NCBI GenBank assembly: GCA_019802505.1
Contig: JAFMOC010000307.1
Location: 189,501 to 253,500 of the forward strand
Reading direction: 5' to 3'
DNA from: Corydoras sp. C115
Lineage: Eukaryota > Chordata > Actinopteri > Siluriformes > Callichthyidae
Length of the DNA stretch: 64,000 nt
Below the pieces are notes generated by a model. It saw only the letters and a list, made by a program, of their open reading frames with translations. It did no database searches and had not been told where the DNA came from. The translations under genes and the position numbers were made by a program. Positions 12,389 to 26,163 of this stretch are shown piece after piece. The first letter of the stretch is position 1. Every line of letters begins with the position of its first letter.

Positions 12389-15300
12389 ACTAATTGGATT
12401 GGTTATATGTGTCTGTTTCTTTACATTGCTCTGACCAAGTTCATTCAACCTGGGCAGTTTTATAATGAGATCCTATGGGGAAAATAGACTTTATGATACA
12501 ACAAGCACAAGCAACTTAGGTGGGTATAAGTTCTACCATCTTGTGAAATGTGGTGGTTGTAGACAAAAAATTTAATTACTCATTGAAATTACTCACAGTG
12601 TGACATTCATTTAAATAAAATGTTATAGTATAAGCACGGTGGCTTAGTGGTTAGCACGTTCGCCTCTCAGCGCTAGGGATTCCTGGTTCGAATCTCCATC
12701 TGGGTGGAGTTTCCATGTTCTCCCCGTGTCTGCGTGGGTTTCCTCCGGGTTCTCCGGTTTCCTCCCACAGTCCAAAAACATGGATCAAAATCAATTGAGT
12801 TCTCCAAATTGCCCCATATAGTGTGTGTATGTGTGAGTGAGTGTGTGCCCAGTGATGGATTGGCGCCGCCCTGTCCTGGGTGTATCTGCCCAGCGCCCGA
12901 AACGTCTCCCCTGGATGGGCATGGGGAACCCCCATGCGACCCTGATATAGGATGAAGCGGAAGATAATGGATGAATGGATGTTATAGCATTAAAAGGAAG
13001 ACAGCACAAAAACATTTTACAGTTAATGACAATATGGACTTTTAACAATAGAAAGAAACATACAAAAGTCTCAATAAAATGAATAAATTGTTGTTACTCT
13101 TAATTTGTCAAGTATCTGTGTATGAATTGTTGCCACGGATGTATAGCAAAGGAAAGGACAGCAAAGGAAGGACAGCATATCACAATTTAGGCATGTTTTA
13201 AATGAAACACATAGGGCTTCAACTCTCTGCGCAAAGCGATATTCCATTGCCATCAAACACCCCAACAACAGTATATTTTTAACGCAGCAGTCTGTGTTGT
13301 GTAATGGCAATGCTGCTTGTGAATATATCTCAATACAACACACACTTTATCACTTTTATTACAGGTGCACCTCTGACTGAAAACAATCCAAACAGTCAAA
13401 CGTTCATTACTATCTTGGTGGTGAATCATCATTTGAATAGAGAATGCAGATATATAGTCTACAGTATAATGTGTGTTCTCCATTCACAATAAAATGAAGA
13501 ACCTCATGGACCTGCGTATTGAGTCCTGCACAGCTGAAATAGCAATCCACCAAAGTCAAATCACACCTGACTCTTGGCAAGGGAATGGCAAGTGACACGC
13601 TGATTAGTTTATTGCATGTAACGCCCAAAACACACCCATCAATAATTAAGAGAATTAGTACATGCCTATTGTGATTTTCAAGCCAACCAGGGTATACTTT
13701 TCCTATCACTACGATACCAAAGACACACTGACATGTGCGCAATTAATGGCTCTACTAAAGATCACTAAAGAGACTCCGTCTTATATATTCTTACCCTTAA
13801 AACAACTCAAAATGTTAAATATACCAACCTGACACATATTCTGTAAAAAATAATATCAATTAATAAAAAAATTTCAAATATAAGAAATATGGCAGAAAAG
13901 TCTTACTGTGTATGAGGCCATTCCAATCCACAGTACAGAAAAAAGGGTGTGAGCGCAGTCCCTCATAACCCAGCCGCTCCCGTGCTGTGCAGAGCAAACT
14001 CTGGACCAGGTCCACAAAATGGGCACTAGCCCGGGAATCTTCAGGAAACTTCAGATAACGCTGGAAAACAAAAAACATGGTTTTAAATTTGTTATGTCAC
14101 TTTACATATGAAGAATTTTTTTATTTCACTACTTAACCACCACATAATAAAATGACACAAGCAGATGTTTCTGAACATATTTTGCACAGAAGCGCGATAG
14201 CTCAGTGGTTAGGGCATTGGGCTATCAATCTGAAGGTTGGGCGTTCAAATCCCAGATCCACTGAAGTTACCAGTGTGGGTCCTGGAGTAAGGCCCTTAAC
14301 CCTCATTGCTCCAGGGATGTTGTGATCAACCCTGTGCCCTGTGCTTTTTTTGGATAAAAGCGTCTGCTAAATGACCAAATGTAGAATGTGATGGAGAGTG
14401 ACATGTTGCTGTAGTGGTTAAAATCCCTATGTCCATGTGGATTTCATTTTATTTCCAGTTTACAGGTTCTTCCAGTTTACTCCCACAGTTAAAAAAAAAA
14501 CAGATTTAAGATGATCTGGCTACTCTAAATTGGCCCAGTATATTGCTCCAATATTCATAGTGTGTGTGTGTGAGTGCCCAACGATGGATTGGCACCCTGT
14601 CATGGGTGTATCTGCCCAGCGTCTAATACATTCTTTCTTGCATGGCCCAGGTGACATAGTAGGACTCCATCATCTGCGGTATTGTTAGATTTGTAGAGGT
14701 CACATGTGAATCTGAGGTATTGTTCGACAACAACTCATGGTATGTAGGATGTGCACGTGTTTACTTTTTATAACTATGACTGCAGCAAAAGTAATTAGCC
14801 GATTATCAAGTAAGAATTTAAATCACATAAATAGCTCATAGGGTTGATTTGAAGCAGGTCTCTATAACCCCATGGATAATGACATTGTGATTCTGTTGGC
14901 ATAATCATGCTTTTTCTACCTATTTAGAATAACAGTGCTGTAAATAGAGCCCTGCATCTGGAATGAGTAACTACTACAATTAATTAGAGTGTACCTTGAG
15001 TTTGCAATACTGTTAGAGCCACACAAACTCATTCACAGGCAAAGCTGCAGTACACATGTGAAAGAATCCAACAAAAAGATGTTTGACACAGTAGATCGCG
15101 ATGCTCCTACCTGAAAGTTCATAATGTTGTGGATGGTTTTAGCTGAAGTGCCATCAGTAAAAGGTGACTTCATGTAGATCATCTCATAAGCAATAACCCC
15201 GAGAGACCACCAGTCACACTCATGACCATAATTAGACTGAGAACCGCCATTCAGCGAGGAAAGAACCTCTGGGGCAAGGAAATCCTGAGTTCCCACAGGA

Positions 15301-18300
15301 AGGCAGGAGAAGCCCACCTAAAGGGCAAAAGCAAAGCAGATTAAGGATGGAAAAAAGAACAAAATGTGGTTATTGTCACAGTAGCGAGAGCTTCTTTTAT
15401 AAGACTGAGAACTGAGATTACCGTTTTGTCTGGAGTCATTTTCGCAGCTGAGCCAAAGTCAGTCAGCTTGATATGTCCTGTACGGTCAATTAGAACATTC
15501 TCTGGTTTAACATCTCTGACAAAGAAAAGAAGAGATTTATTATTTATTATTATGTTTTAAATGTTATGTGTAACATTTATTATGTTCCAAGATTTTCTCA
15601 AAAAAAAAACTGCAGATCAATTTCCATGTCCTAGTCTAATTATTAAGTAATTCATTAAAAACTGTTAAAGCGTTACACAACAGACATTAGCAACTAAACC
15701 TATAAAAGCATGTTTACAATGATTAATAATTGCAAGCTAAGCAGACTGAGGTGACGAGCCCACCGAATACACTTAATGATATATAGTTAATTTCATATCT
15801 CAGTGTTTAGCAAAATAAGTAAAAAGACAAAATAATTCATACCAAATACCAAAGTAAATTATTTAGTCCCAATGTATGAAGGGGGAGTTTTATTTATTTA
15901 TTTGTATTCATTTAGTCATATTCATACATTTTAAATTCATATTCGCTGGGGAGAAAAATAATAATGTGTTGGTTTGTCTGCTGAGATGTAAAATATCTGC
16001 AGTGTAATAATGCAGAATAATTTCTGTTTAGAAAGTTTTTTTTTTTTAATCCAAGCACAAAAGATATTTAGCCTAGTTAATTTAGCCAATGATTAAAAAA
16101 GGTGGCAAAATTGATGAAAAACTATGTTTTGAATTTGGCCAAAACTTTCCATTTCGATATATCCATAGTTGAACCATGGATAAAAGAAAAGATTTTGCAA
16201 ATATATTCTAACCATCAAAAACATTTGTTTTATTTGCATTTATCATAATATTAAATGCAAAAATCTTCACACTGGTAAAACCTCTACCTTCAATATATTT
16301 GTAAGACGCTTATAAAAACTTACCCTGTTTTTTTTTAAATAGCTTACCTATGCACATATCCCATCTGATGCACAGCGTTGATGGCCTGCACCAGCTCTGC
16401 CAGGTAAAACTGAGCCATTGTCTCATCAAACTGATCATCATATCTGTTCAGCAGTCCCATCAGATCCCCTCCTGGTAGGTATTCCATCACCTGTGAACAC
16501 AAGGCCAGGTAAACTTTTACTACAGGAAGAATACAGCACTACATGTTCAGTCAGTTCTCTAAAACATGGTCAGTTCTGCAACACAACCAGGGATTAAATC
16601 AGGTTTTAAACCATGTGTCAGGTTTTAAATCTGTGTGTCAACCAACTTCTGAGTAGTTAACATTTCATTATTTAGGAGATGTTTTTATCCATAGCGACTT
16701 AACTCACTGTAGTATTATCATTATCAGATCTGCTTTTCATGTCAAAATGTACTTTTTATAATGATTTTACAGAAAGTGCTTCTAAAAAAATGCTAAATGT
16801 CTCAGCATTTTGAGTTGGAAAGTCGGCTTGCTCTTTAGGGGTTTAAAGGCTTTTAATGGTGGCTTCTGTTAATAAAGGCTTCTGTAAAACTGCTTTGTGA
16901 CAATATACTATTATAAAAAGCGCTATATAAATTACTTGAACTTGAAAGATCATTCCAACATTTATTCCAACATTTATAAACAATGTTGTGTAAACAATAT
17001 TAGAATTAGCACCAAGATGAATTGAATCACCAGGCAACATTTATCAATAGAGTGCAGTGAACAGGTCAGGGTGCATCTTTGAAAAATAGAGTGAAGCTAA
17101 GAGGGGGCAGATCCAGAGAATGTCCTGTAGGCCAGAATCAGTGCCTTGTACTGAATGCGAGCAGCTACAGGAAGCTGTATGGACCTAATATACCTTATAC
17201 AGAAGTTCTATGCTTATCCATTTACAGTCATGGGGTGCTATAGTGTATACCAGCACTGGTTAAAAGTCAGAAATATAACGGTAGACAAGTTAGTACAAGA
17301 TTTTGTAGGACTAGGCTTCAATCACACTGACAGGAAATGCAGTAGTTTTCTTTTCAAAATATTATGTTTTATGTTCTCTATGTCTATGCTGCAGGCAGCA
17401 CAGTGGCTTAGTGGTTAGTAAGTGGGCCTCTCAGCACTAGAGATTCCTGGTTCGAATCCCAATCTGGGTGAAGTTTCCATGTGCTCCCTGTGTCAGCGTG
17501 GGATTCCTCCAGGTTCTCAGGTTTCCTCCCACAGTCCAAAAACATGGATCAAGGTCAATTGAATTCTCCAAATTTCCCCATATAGAGTGTGTAAGTGTGT
17601 GCGTCTTTGTGAGTAAGTGTGTGCCCACTGATAGATTGCCACCCTGTCCTGGGTGTATCTGCTCCGAGACGTTCTCCCTGTATGGGCATGTATGGGCCCG
17701 CGACCCTAGTAGAGGATAAAGCGGAAGATAATGAATGGATGGATGTCTATGCTGCATTCACTGTGGAACTGTAGATTTGCATTTACTTTTTTATTAAACT
17801 TTAGATTTGCATTTACTTTTTTATTAAAAAAGTGGTCTTTAATATAGATATTATTTAATAAAAATATATATTTTAATAGATTAAAATCATTGGTTTTGGG
17901 CTATACAGTGTTTCTCATAATTACTAAAATTTTCAACATTGACAATCTAACAAGACCACCACAGTATGAGTAACGCAATATCTGATAAACTCAATTATCC
18001 AACAGTTCCTACAAAAAAAAAAAAAAACATTTTTTAAATATACTTATTCCCCCTCATATTGGTTCATCATTAGTAAGTTGGTGTTCTGAAACAGTGGGTG
18101 CCATAGTTTTCTATTTTCATCTGTCCCACCATCTAAAACACTAATATTCAAAAGGAGCCATTTTGACTAAGCACTCTGCAGGATTTCCCTTCAAGTCATG
18201 CTGATTTAGTCAGTAATTCTGAAGTTTAGTGATGTCCTGTGTGGAATTCTGTCAGCACTTAACCTCGCCAACTGTTTGCTTTTGAAGATATTAAAGTCTA

Positions 18301-18409
18301 CATTACCCCTACTGTTGAGGACCAACAGGATCATTTACAAATTATTAAATAAAGGTATTTTACTTATTTACTGTGAAGCAGATAATGACTGTTCAATTGA
18401 TTTTGTATT

Positions 18410-18501
<92 letters not shown>

Positions 18502-20379
18502 ATTGTTATTAGGGCTGGCAATAATGTAATATTCTGCTGTAATAAGTCACAATTATTCACATTTCATTAATTATATAATAAAAATGATTTTTTTATATCA
18601 TTTTAAAAAGGTTTAAAGAGGTTCTGCTTTGTCAAATATACTCCATAATGCTCAGTGTCAAATTCATTATTTGTAGTAAAAAAAAAATTGCTGTTTATAT
18701 TGAAATCAGATAAAGCTGAACCTCCAGCAATTAAAAAAAAAACAAATGCAATGGTTTGTTAAATTTAAGACACTGGTTTTCTACACTCCCATAGGCCTAA
18801 AGCTATTTTAAGGTTTTCTTTAATGGTATTGACACTAATTTACTAACAGATTATATACAGAATAAACATGTTTTTAAAAAATGCCATATTTGCGTTAGAT
18901 ATTTCATAAAGTCAGTAAGAAGGTGGATCATTATAATTGTTCAAAAAATACTTAAAACTGCTCATGTTTTATTCATAGGGCCTCACAGCTATCTGAAGAA
19001 TAACATGCACACTCTCTCTCATCATGACAGGCACATGAACAGGCACTGAACATGCAAGACAGACCTTCAAAAACACACTCTTCTTTCATACAGACCTAAG
19101 CAAACATTTATACTGAGGTACAAATACATGTCTTGTCTGTTCTGTTCTGTACACTGAATATCAGATGCACTACCCTGTGAGCAGATGGGTGAAATAGATG
19201 TAATTCAGTTCAGTATGATACCGCAGCCAAACACATAATACAGAAGTCCTAACCAAATCCGTTCAGCAAGCGCATTACAACACAGCAACATTAGTCTCAA
19301 AAAATATACAAATAAATAAATCTCAGTGCTTTTCAAAGCTCTCACTCTATAGCAGCTGTAGTGTTTGGGCTATTACCACAAACAATAATCTTTACTCATT
19401 ACTCCTGTTCTCAGTATAAAAACAAGGCTTTTTGCTCAGCAAGGGGGGCAGATGTTTGAGCAACACTACACTTATACTGGGTTGACTCTTTCTTGCTCTC
19501 AGAACTGCTTTATGGTTTAAAGTGTGATGTATTCTGAAATGCTTTGTTACTCTCCAAAATTCGAATATACTGTTGTCTTTCTGGGATCTTAAGCAGTCCG
19601 GCCATTTTCTTATGTTCTTTGTCATCAATAAAAACATTGCAATCAATGTCAAGTTCTAATTTGCTTTAAGTACACTGAAACATAAATGCCACGTTAGTAC
19701 TGTTATGAGAACTGAAAATTCATTGAGCATTCTAAAAAACTTTAAAACTTATTTGAAAAAACTTCATCAAGTGATGCTAATAAATATGCTAAACAAATTG
19801 CTCAGCATTTTTAGGAGCATCTGAACACATCCTCTTTTGCATATAAATTCAGAGTAAAATGGCATATTTCCAGCATGATAAACAATCTAGTTCTGGCATA
19901 AGCCTTAACAGATGTTGGAGATAAGGTATATCCTATTTGTGTTAACAGCAGTAAAGCACTAAATATGTGACTTCATAGTGTTGGAACAGGCTGTTAATCA
20001 TGTTTTACCTCAAATGATATTAAAATGGAGCCATGTGCGAGCACAAAGCCATTTACATTTCAAGTAGTTTTGTAGTTTATAATAGTATGACAGTATACAC
20101 TTGGCTCATTGGCAAAAAGCACAGAACCGGTAAGGCTTTGTGGCAGTTTATGGACACAGACAGACATACACCCATACGCCATGAATGGGAGGCTATGTGC
20201 CAGACCATAAACAGCAGCTGCAGCATTCAGCGTGTTACCTAGCAACAAGGTAGAAGCAGCCTTTTAAGCCCAATGTTCAGGCAATGACAGATTGTTTTTC
20301 TTGTTTTCAGCATTTCCCTAGCATCAGGAAGAGGGCAATTCAGCCACAGGGAGAAAAGTTGGGATAAAATCAGAGCTTA

Positions 20380-20416
<37 letters not shown>

Positions 20417-23400
20417 ATTGCCTCTTTATTCCCACAAGACTCCCATTGCTCCTCTGCAGCAGGCTTTCAAATCTCACCACACCCACAACTGAGCAGAGGC
20501 ATCTCATTAATGCAGCCCCTGTGTGTGTGTGTGTGTATGTGTGTGATCCTGTTTTTGTCCCTATAAACACATGTGTGCGTGTTCGGAAATGTGCTCGGAA
20601 ATCTAGCACAGACAGACTGGTCCACGAACATTCAGAGTAATGTCTTTAACCTCACGAAGGAAATCACCGTGAACATCACTGGACATATCATCAACCAGGA
20701 CCAAAACCAACCATAACAAACCATGGCAACTATAACCAATCACATTTATATACTTATCTAGATGTTAATCAAACAGGCCTGAATGAATAGGTAAATTTGT
20801 ATTCTGTTTTGTGGTCCTTTTGACATAATTAACTAATGTAACTTATGTCTCTGATCATATTTAATATTTTATTAATGATATTAATTAATTAAAGCTTTAG
20901 CTGATACCTGTCCATTACTCTACTGATTTTTTTATCTACCACTAGAAAATGAAAAAATAAATCTGCTTTATACTGCTGTGAACCTGTTAAATCTTAAATA
21001 CTGTACAATCCATGAGAACAGATGAACCACAAAAATAAGAATTCAATTCATAGTTTATTTCAATGCAAAACAACCATAAAGTAAAAGGTTAAAATGAGTA
21101 CTTAGATGAAAATATATTTTTCAGGCTTTAGAATACAAATAAAGGAAAGCTAACAATGTCAAACACAACACTCAAACTTCCAACTGGTCTTTGCATGTGT
21201 TTATGAATTTTCATTAATTTGTAGTTACTTGTTAAAGCTACCATATTTTAATTTCACTTTGTTTTCGAGAGCATGCTTTTTTTATTTCCACATTTTAGTT
21301 AAATCTGTCCCGTCATTTTAGCCATTTTGTAGGTGAACTAGCAATTAGAAATGAGATAGAAGCAGATTTAGATGTTTGATGTCCCTCTAGTGTTCTCTAA
21401 AGGAATAACTACAAAAGGCTCATTAGAGAATTCTGGGTTAGGATCCAGTGGTCAGATGATAATTTTTGATTGCAACTATTAGTAAAAAACAAAATCTGAA
21501 AAAAATCCCAATATTAAAACTTAATTTGTTACTTCATATGAAATCTGATTCAACATTAAATGACAAAAAGCTGTTATCCACAATAGACTTAACTCCATTT
21601 GTAAACTATTCATTCATTATCTTCCACTTTATCCTCTATTAGGGTCGTGGTGGGGTTCCCCATGCCCATCCAGGGGAGAACGTCTCGGGCACTGGGCAGA
21701 TACACCCAGGACAGGGCGCCAATCTATTGTGGGCACACACTCACTCACACAAACACACTCTATATGGGGCAATTTGGAGAACTCAATTGAATTGATTCAT
21801 GTTTTTGGACTGTCGGAGGAAACCCACGCGGACACGGGGAGAACATGGAAACTCCACCCAGATGGGGATTCGAACCGGGAATCCCTAGCCCTGAGAGGCA
21901 AACGTGCTAACCACTAAGCCATTTGTAAACTATGAACAGATGAATTTACTGCCATTTTAATGATTTAAAATAAATCTGAAAAGGTTCTAGTAATTCTATT
22001 CTGAAATGTTTTATTCTATTGTGAGCTGTTTATCTATTAAGAGGTAAAGTAATTTAGACTGAGTTTAGTTGTTGAATGCACAGATGGATAGAGGTTTAAA
22101 CTGTGTGTAAACTGTAGATTAATAATTTCAGGAAAAGATCCAGATAGTTCCGGTCGTTAAATCTGATTGGCCGAGCCGTGACAATGAGTGATATACAATT
22201 CATTGTTTTAAATAATATACCATAAGTGAAAATACAGTTTCATATAATCTTCCTCATTCCTGATGAGCACTAAACCTGGACTAGCTTACATCAGAGTTGC
22301 TGTTGTTCCCAATCAATTCTACTTTGTTATAAGACCACTAATAGTTTACTGTGGATTACTTAGTAGTGAGGAAATTTCACAAATGGATTTGTTGCACAAG
22401 TAGCTGCCTAGCCCAGTACCACACTATAATTCACAGAGCTTCCAAGAGACCCATTCTTTGAGGAATGTGTGTAGTAGCAGTCTGTACATCTATTCACATG
22501 TGGGCATAATAGTGTTTGGAACATCTTAATTCATTTGGCTGCATGAGTGAGTGAATGCTTTTGACAATAAAGTTTATATGTACAGAAATATATAGGAACC
22601 TCTTATTGTATTAAGCACTATTAAGACTTTAATTAACCCTTATTGTTTAAAACCTAATTAAATTTAGAAGCTTTACCATAATTGCAAATGAGGAAGAAAT
22701 ACTATACGAATGCTGAGACAACAAAAGAATAGTCTCTAGTTCATATGGATAATGTGCATCATGCCAACCAGTATTAGACACACAGGAAGATTCAAAATGG
22801 TCACGTACCAGATAAACTTTATCCTGGTCCTGGAAAGCGTACTGGAGCTTTGGGATCCAGGGGCTGTTACTGAGAACCAGAATGGTCCTTTCCTCTCCAT
22901 GAAATGCTACCTAAAGTACAAGAAACAGGCTAAAAAAAGCAAGTGTGTGCCCACAAAAATAAAACAACAGTTTATCTGAGTGCAATAGTAACTTACATTG
23001 TCCTGTGCACGAAGCCAGTCCTTGTCCATTATCTTCATGGCATAGACATCACCTGTGACCTTTTCTTTTACAACCTGCACCTCAGCAAAGCGTCCACGAC
23101 CCACTATACCCCTCACTTCAAAGTCTTTCTTGGATGGCTGGAGCTGCTGTAACTCTGCAACCACATCTGAAACTAAAGTAAATAAGACAAGTATTAGAAC
23201 CACTTAACATATGAGTAGCATTATTACTGCTGAATACAGTTGTACATTCAAAACCAAGCTGCTTTCCATCTTGAGATCAGAAATAGACCAGCATCTAAAA
23301 CGCTATCTATGTCACATATTTAAAACATACACAAGAATGTAAAAATCATGTTCGTGCATAGTGGCTGTAGTGTTGTACATGGTTACTTTTTAACTAAATT

Positions 23401-23700
23401 AACTGATTATTTTACTAAAGTATAATGTCTAAAAAGTTCAAAGACTATATGATCCACTGATAAAAGCACAAAAAACTACCAACTACCACCAGCACCACCT
23501 TGTCAATGTCCTAGTAGTGCTGAGTAATAGTCCCTGCTTTGTAAGGGCTTCTAAACATTAGAGAACATAGACAAGGACTGACAAAGTATTAGAGAAACAG
23601 ATGGACTAAAGCCTGTGATTGTGGAATTACAAAGTTCATCTTTGTGGTAAGTGGAACTGATGGGTAGGAACAAGAAGGTGTAACTAATAAGGTGGCCGAT

Positions 23701-23759
<59 letters not shown>

Positions 23760-24598
23760 TGTGTCTCTCACCGCTGGGGATTAAGGTTCGAATCCTGATC
23801 TGGGTGTTCTCCTAAAGTCTGCATGAGTTTCTGCCCAAAGCCCCAAAACATGAATTGAAGGTAAGTTGGCTAATCTAAATTGCCCCTCTATAGTCTGTGT
23901 GTCTGAGTGACAGTGTGCCCAGTGGTAGATTAGCACCCTGTCCTGGGTCCCTGAAACATTCACCCTGGATAGGCATGACATGATAGATAAATAAATAAAT
24001 TAATTAATTAATATGTGTTAAAGAAAACAATTAGTTTATTAATTAGATACAATTAGTGCAAGCAATTAAATGAATCAGTAAAGTGCAAATTATAAAATGA
24101 CATGCTTACATACATACATACATGTTGCACCAGGACATGAGCAGGGTGGACTTACATTTCTTAACAAAATTGGCCACATGTTTGATCTTCATGAGCTCTG
24201 GTGAGCTGCACTCCTGATAGAGCAGGATCAGTGCATCCAGCAGGGTCTCCCTCTTTAGTTCACTCACTCCACAAACACTGCCTTTCCCCTGGACAAAGAT
24301 TGGAAAAAAGATGTACTTCATTACACTTTATAATCTATATTAGGTTTACAAACATTTTGTCCGATTTAAACAATAACATTGTTCTATGACTTCTATGTGT
24401 TAAAACAATACTTTGTCTAAAAAGCATTGCTGTTATGTGCTTGACTACATACACCTTTGATAATGGGACACACATTATGAGCATGAAAATGTTTACCTGT
24501 AAAAGCTGGTTAAGCCGTGAGCAGCGGCTTGTGATGGGCTCCACCACCATGTCCAGATCCTTAACACTGCCATTGGCTTCATATCTAAATTTCAACAT
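6665..24598 (-). CDS. CIT: Citron Rho-interacting kinase, N-terminal part (nine coding exons, 3' part outside window)
   Basis: AGC-family Ser/Thr kinase of the ROCK/MRCK/citron group; in animals citron acts at the midbody in cytokinesis. Coding exons (high to low coordinate): 24598-24497, 24288-24156, 23172-22997, 22910-22809, 16490-16348, 15515-15422, 15317-15111, 14060-13907, 6851-6665. All have AG acceptors and GT donors, and phases agree throughout, giving 432 complete codons. Kinase features: glycine loop VGRGRFAEV (about 102-110), lysine in YAMK (125), HRD 218-220 followed by KPEN, DFG 238-240, APE 265-267. Exon 9 matches the citron linker (PPFVPSL, DDTSNF, SGF, LPF). The start ATG lies two bases inside its exon and opens with MLKF, as in human citron. 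The coiled coil, C1, PH and CNH regions would lie left of the window. Teleosts can carry two citron paralogues; which one this is cannot be told. ROCK or MRCK are less likely given exons 1, 2 and 9. Confidence 0.93.
9551..9908 (-). repeat. SINE family A, full copy
   Basis: Reverse orientation, (ATTC)n at the left and the tRNA-like head at the right. Flanked by ACATGTTGGTTTT at 9538-9550 and 9909-9921. Confidence 0.9.
12337..12387. repeat. (TG)n microsatellite
   Basis: About 25 TG units. Other dinucleotide runs: 7131-7169 (CA), 20380-20413 (TG), 23702-23755 (TG), 55669-55694 (CA), 56082-56118 (TG). Confidence 0.95.
12634..12978 (+). repeat. SINE family A, full copy
   Basis: Complete head-to-tail copy. 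Flanked by ATGTTATAGTATAA (12620-12633) and ATGTTATAGCATTA (12979-12992), an imperfect duplication. Confidence 0.88.
13530..13745. repeat. Dispersed repeat family D copy, reverse
   Basis: AATAGCAATCCACCAAAGTC, AAGTGACACGCTGATTAGTT and TATTGCATGTAACGCC mirror the words of the 41683 copy. It lies just before citron exon 8. Confidence 0.58.
14193..14389 (+). repeat. SINE family B, full copy in citron intron 7
   Basis: tRNA-like head GCGATAGCTCAGTGGTTAGG, box B GTTCAAATCCC, GAAGTTACCAGTGTGGGTCC and tail GGATAAAAGCGTCTGCTAAA. This 3' end is widespread in fish genomes. Confidence 0.85.
14415..14645 (+). repeat. SINE family A, badly diverged copy
   Basis: Only the middle and 3' parts are recognisable: TTACTCCCACAGT, CTCTAAATTGGCCCAGTAT, GATGGATTGGCACCCTGTC, GTATCTGCCCAGCG. 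Confidence 0.6.
17394..17743 (+). repeat. SINE family A, full copy
   Basis: Complete copy in citron intron 4, bounded by TGTCTATGCTGCA at 17381-17393 and 17744-17756. Confidence 0.9.
18413..18475. repeat. (TA)n microsatellite
   Basis: About 30 uninterrupted TA units followed by (CA)n, in citron intron 4. Confidence 0.95.
21610..21918 (-). repeat. SINE family A, copy lacking the outermost head bases
   Basis: Reverse orientation. Duplication CCATTTGTAAACTAT at 21595-21609 and 21919-21933 marks the insertion; the first head bases are missing. Confidence 0.9.
23465..23700. mobile_element. MITE family F, right part
   Basis: GGACTAAAGCCTGTGATTGT, TACAAAGTTCATCTTTGTGG and end GTGTAACTAATAAGGTGGCC. 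A GT microsatellite starts right at the end. Confidence 0.65.
23762..23985 (+). repeat. SINE family A, old diverged copy
   Basis: Head reduced to CTCTCACCGCTGGGGATT..GGTTCGAATCC, later AATTGCCCCTCTATAG, GCACCCTGTCCTGGG and GGATAGGCATG. It follows directly on a GT microsatellite. Confidence 0.65.
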
Positions 24599-24806
24599 CA
24601 CTATAACAAAACAAATAGAAAATGACCATTATTCTACTGAACTCTAATGAGTGTGCAAGTAAAACAAGAAAAAAAATGTATGTTGACTTCTGAATATAAA
24701 CTGCTTTTTCTTTTCTGCAAATATTTGAAACAATTTTACTTTAGAAGATATTTTAGAAATATATATTTTCCATATTGCTGTTAAATATTTACACTTGGTT
24801 TTAAGT

Positions 24807-24933
24807 CATTCATTTATTATCTTCCGCTTTTATCCTATATTAGGGTCACGGGGGGGTTCCCCATGCCCATCCAGGGGAGAACATTTCGGGCGCTGGGCAG
24901 ATACAACCAGGACAGGGCGCCAATCCATCGCTG
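24807..24933 (-). repeat. SINE family A, 5'-truncated copy
   Basis: Only the 3' third remains. Target duplication TTGGTTTTAAGT at 24795-24806 and 24934-24945 shows it inserted already truncated, as LINE-driven retroposition does. Confidence 0.88.
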
Positions 24934-25073
24934 TTGGTTTTAAGTGTGTAATTAAATATTATAATTTTTAATAAGGTTTATTAATATCATGGTAGCATTG
25001 CATGGATCCAAAATCATATTATGAGTGTTGTTGTATTTATTAAAATTGTTATGTTTATTAAACATTACTTATA

Positions 25074-25563
25074 CAGTACCATTAAAATGTTTGAAAACAC
25101 CTCCTTTTTGCTCCACTTATTGTTCATGATATCAGTACCACTTACTGTAAAGATGGACTTTGTAGTTCTAAATTTCCAGACTGTATGTTCCCTTTACTCT
25201 GTTCTCTAATGGTCAGGACCCCAATAGTAGCACCACAGAGCAGGTATTATTTGGTTGGTGCATTATTCCTATCCCAGCAGTGTCACTGATGTGTTTAAAT
25301 GAACAACAGCAGCACTGCTGCACTAAAACCCCCTCACGCGTCAGTGTCACTGCACAACTGACAATAAACAATACACCACCCAAATGATGCCACCCATTCT
25401 GTAATGCACCTGACCAATATAGAACAGAGAACCAACAGGGGACTAACAAAAAACTGATGTACTACAGTCTGTAATTGTAAAACTACAAAGTCCATCTATA
25501 TGACAAGTAGAGGAAATAGACAATGGAGCAAGTAGATGTGTCCAAACTTAAAATTTTGTACTG
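25074..25563. mobile_element. MITE family E with Tc1-type ends
   Basis: Flanked by TA. Ends start CAGTACCATTAAAATG and close CTTAAAATTTTGTACTG. The two halves fold back on each other (GGACTTTGTAGTTCTA against TAAAACTACAAAGTCC). No coding capacity. Confidence 0.78.
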
Positions 25564-25670
25564 TATATACATTCTGTGTGCAGTTATTTCTTCAATTTTG
25601 TCTTTGACGTGGAGTTAAGATAACGCAAACATTTCTAGTACAGTGTCTATATATTTCTTATATAGAAATT

Positions 25671-26163
25671 CATTCATTCGTTATTTCCCGCTTTATCCTC
25701 TATTAGGGTCGCGGTGGGGTTCCCCATGCCCATCCAGGGGAAAACGTCCCGGGCGCCGGGCAGACAGACCCCGGACAGGGCGCCAATCCATCATTGGGAT
25801 ATAGAAATTTCTATATCTATTATGTTCCGCTTTATCCTATATATTAGGGTTGCGGGGGGGGGGGGGGTTCCCCATGCCCATCCAGGGAAGGGAGTCTCGG
25901 GCGCTGGGCAGATACACCCAGGACAGGGCGCCAATCTATCACTGTGCACACACTCACTGACACAAACACACTCAATATGGGGCAATTTGGAGAACTCAAT
26001 TGACTTGATCCATGTTTTTGGACTGTGGGAGGAAACCGGAGAACCTGGAGGAAACCCACGCGGACACGGGGAGAACATGGAAACTCCACCCAGATGGGGA
26101 TTCGAACCGGGAATCCCTAGTGCTGAGAGGTGAACGTGCTAACCACTAATTCACCATGCCGCC
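25671..26163 (-). repeat. Two SINE family A copies inserted at one target
   Basis: A 5'-truncated copy (25671-25799) is followed by a full copy (25810-26163), both reverse. TATAGAAATT occurs at 25661-25670 and 25800-25809, and a near match TATAGGAATT follows at about 26165, so both used the same target sequence. Confidence 0.82.

Larger units (their letters stand above)
6852..13906. other. Citron intron 8
   Basis: 7 kb. It contains pyrimidine-rich DNA before exon 9, a CA microsatellite, two SINEs, and family D and H repeats. The rest, including 7730-9530 and 9922-11280, shows nothing I can name. Confidence 0.6.
16491..22808. other. Citron intron 4
   Basis: 6.3 kb with two family A SINEs (17394, 21610) and TA and TG microsatellites. 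18540-20370 and 20640-21590 carry no recognised element. A diverged repeat at 22141-22300 shares words with 39871-40110 and 54985-55250 (GATTGGC.GAGCC, TGATGAGCACTAAACC). Confidence 0.55.

Noticed and set aside
14193..14270. tRNA-like box A / box B sequences
   Set aside because: They are heads of SINE families A, B and C, continue into SINE bodies, and do not fold into a complete tRNA with acceptor-stem pairing.
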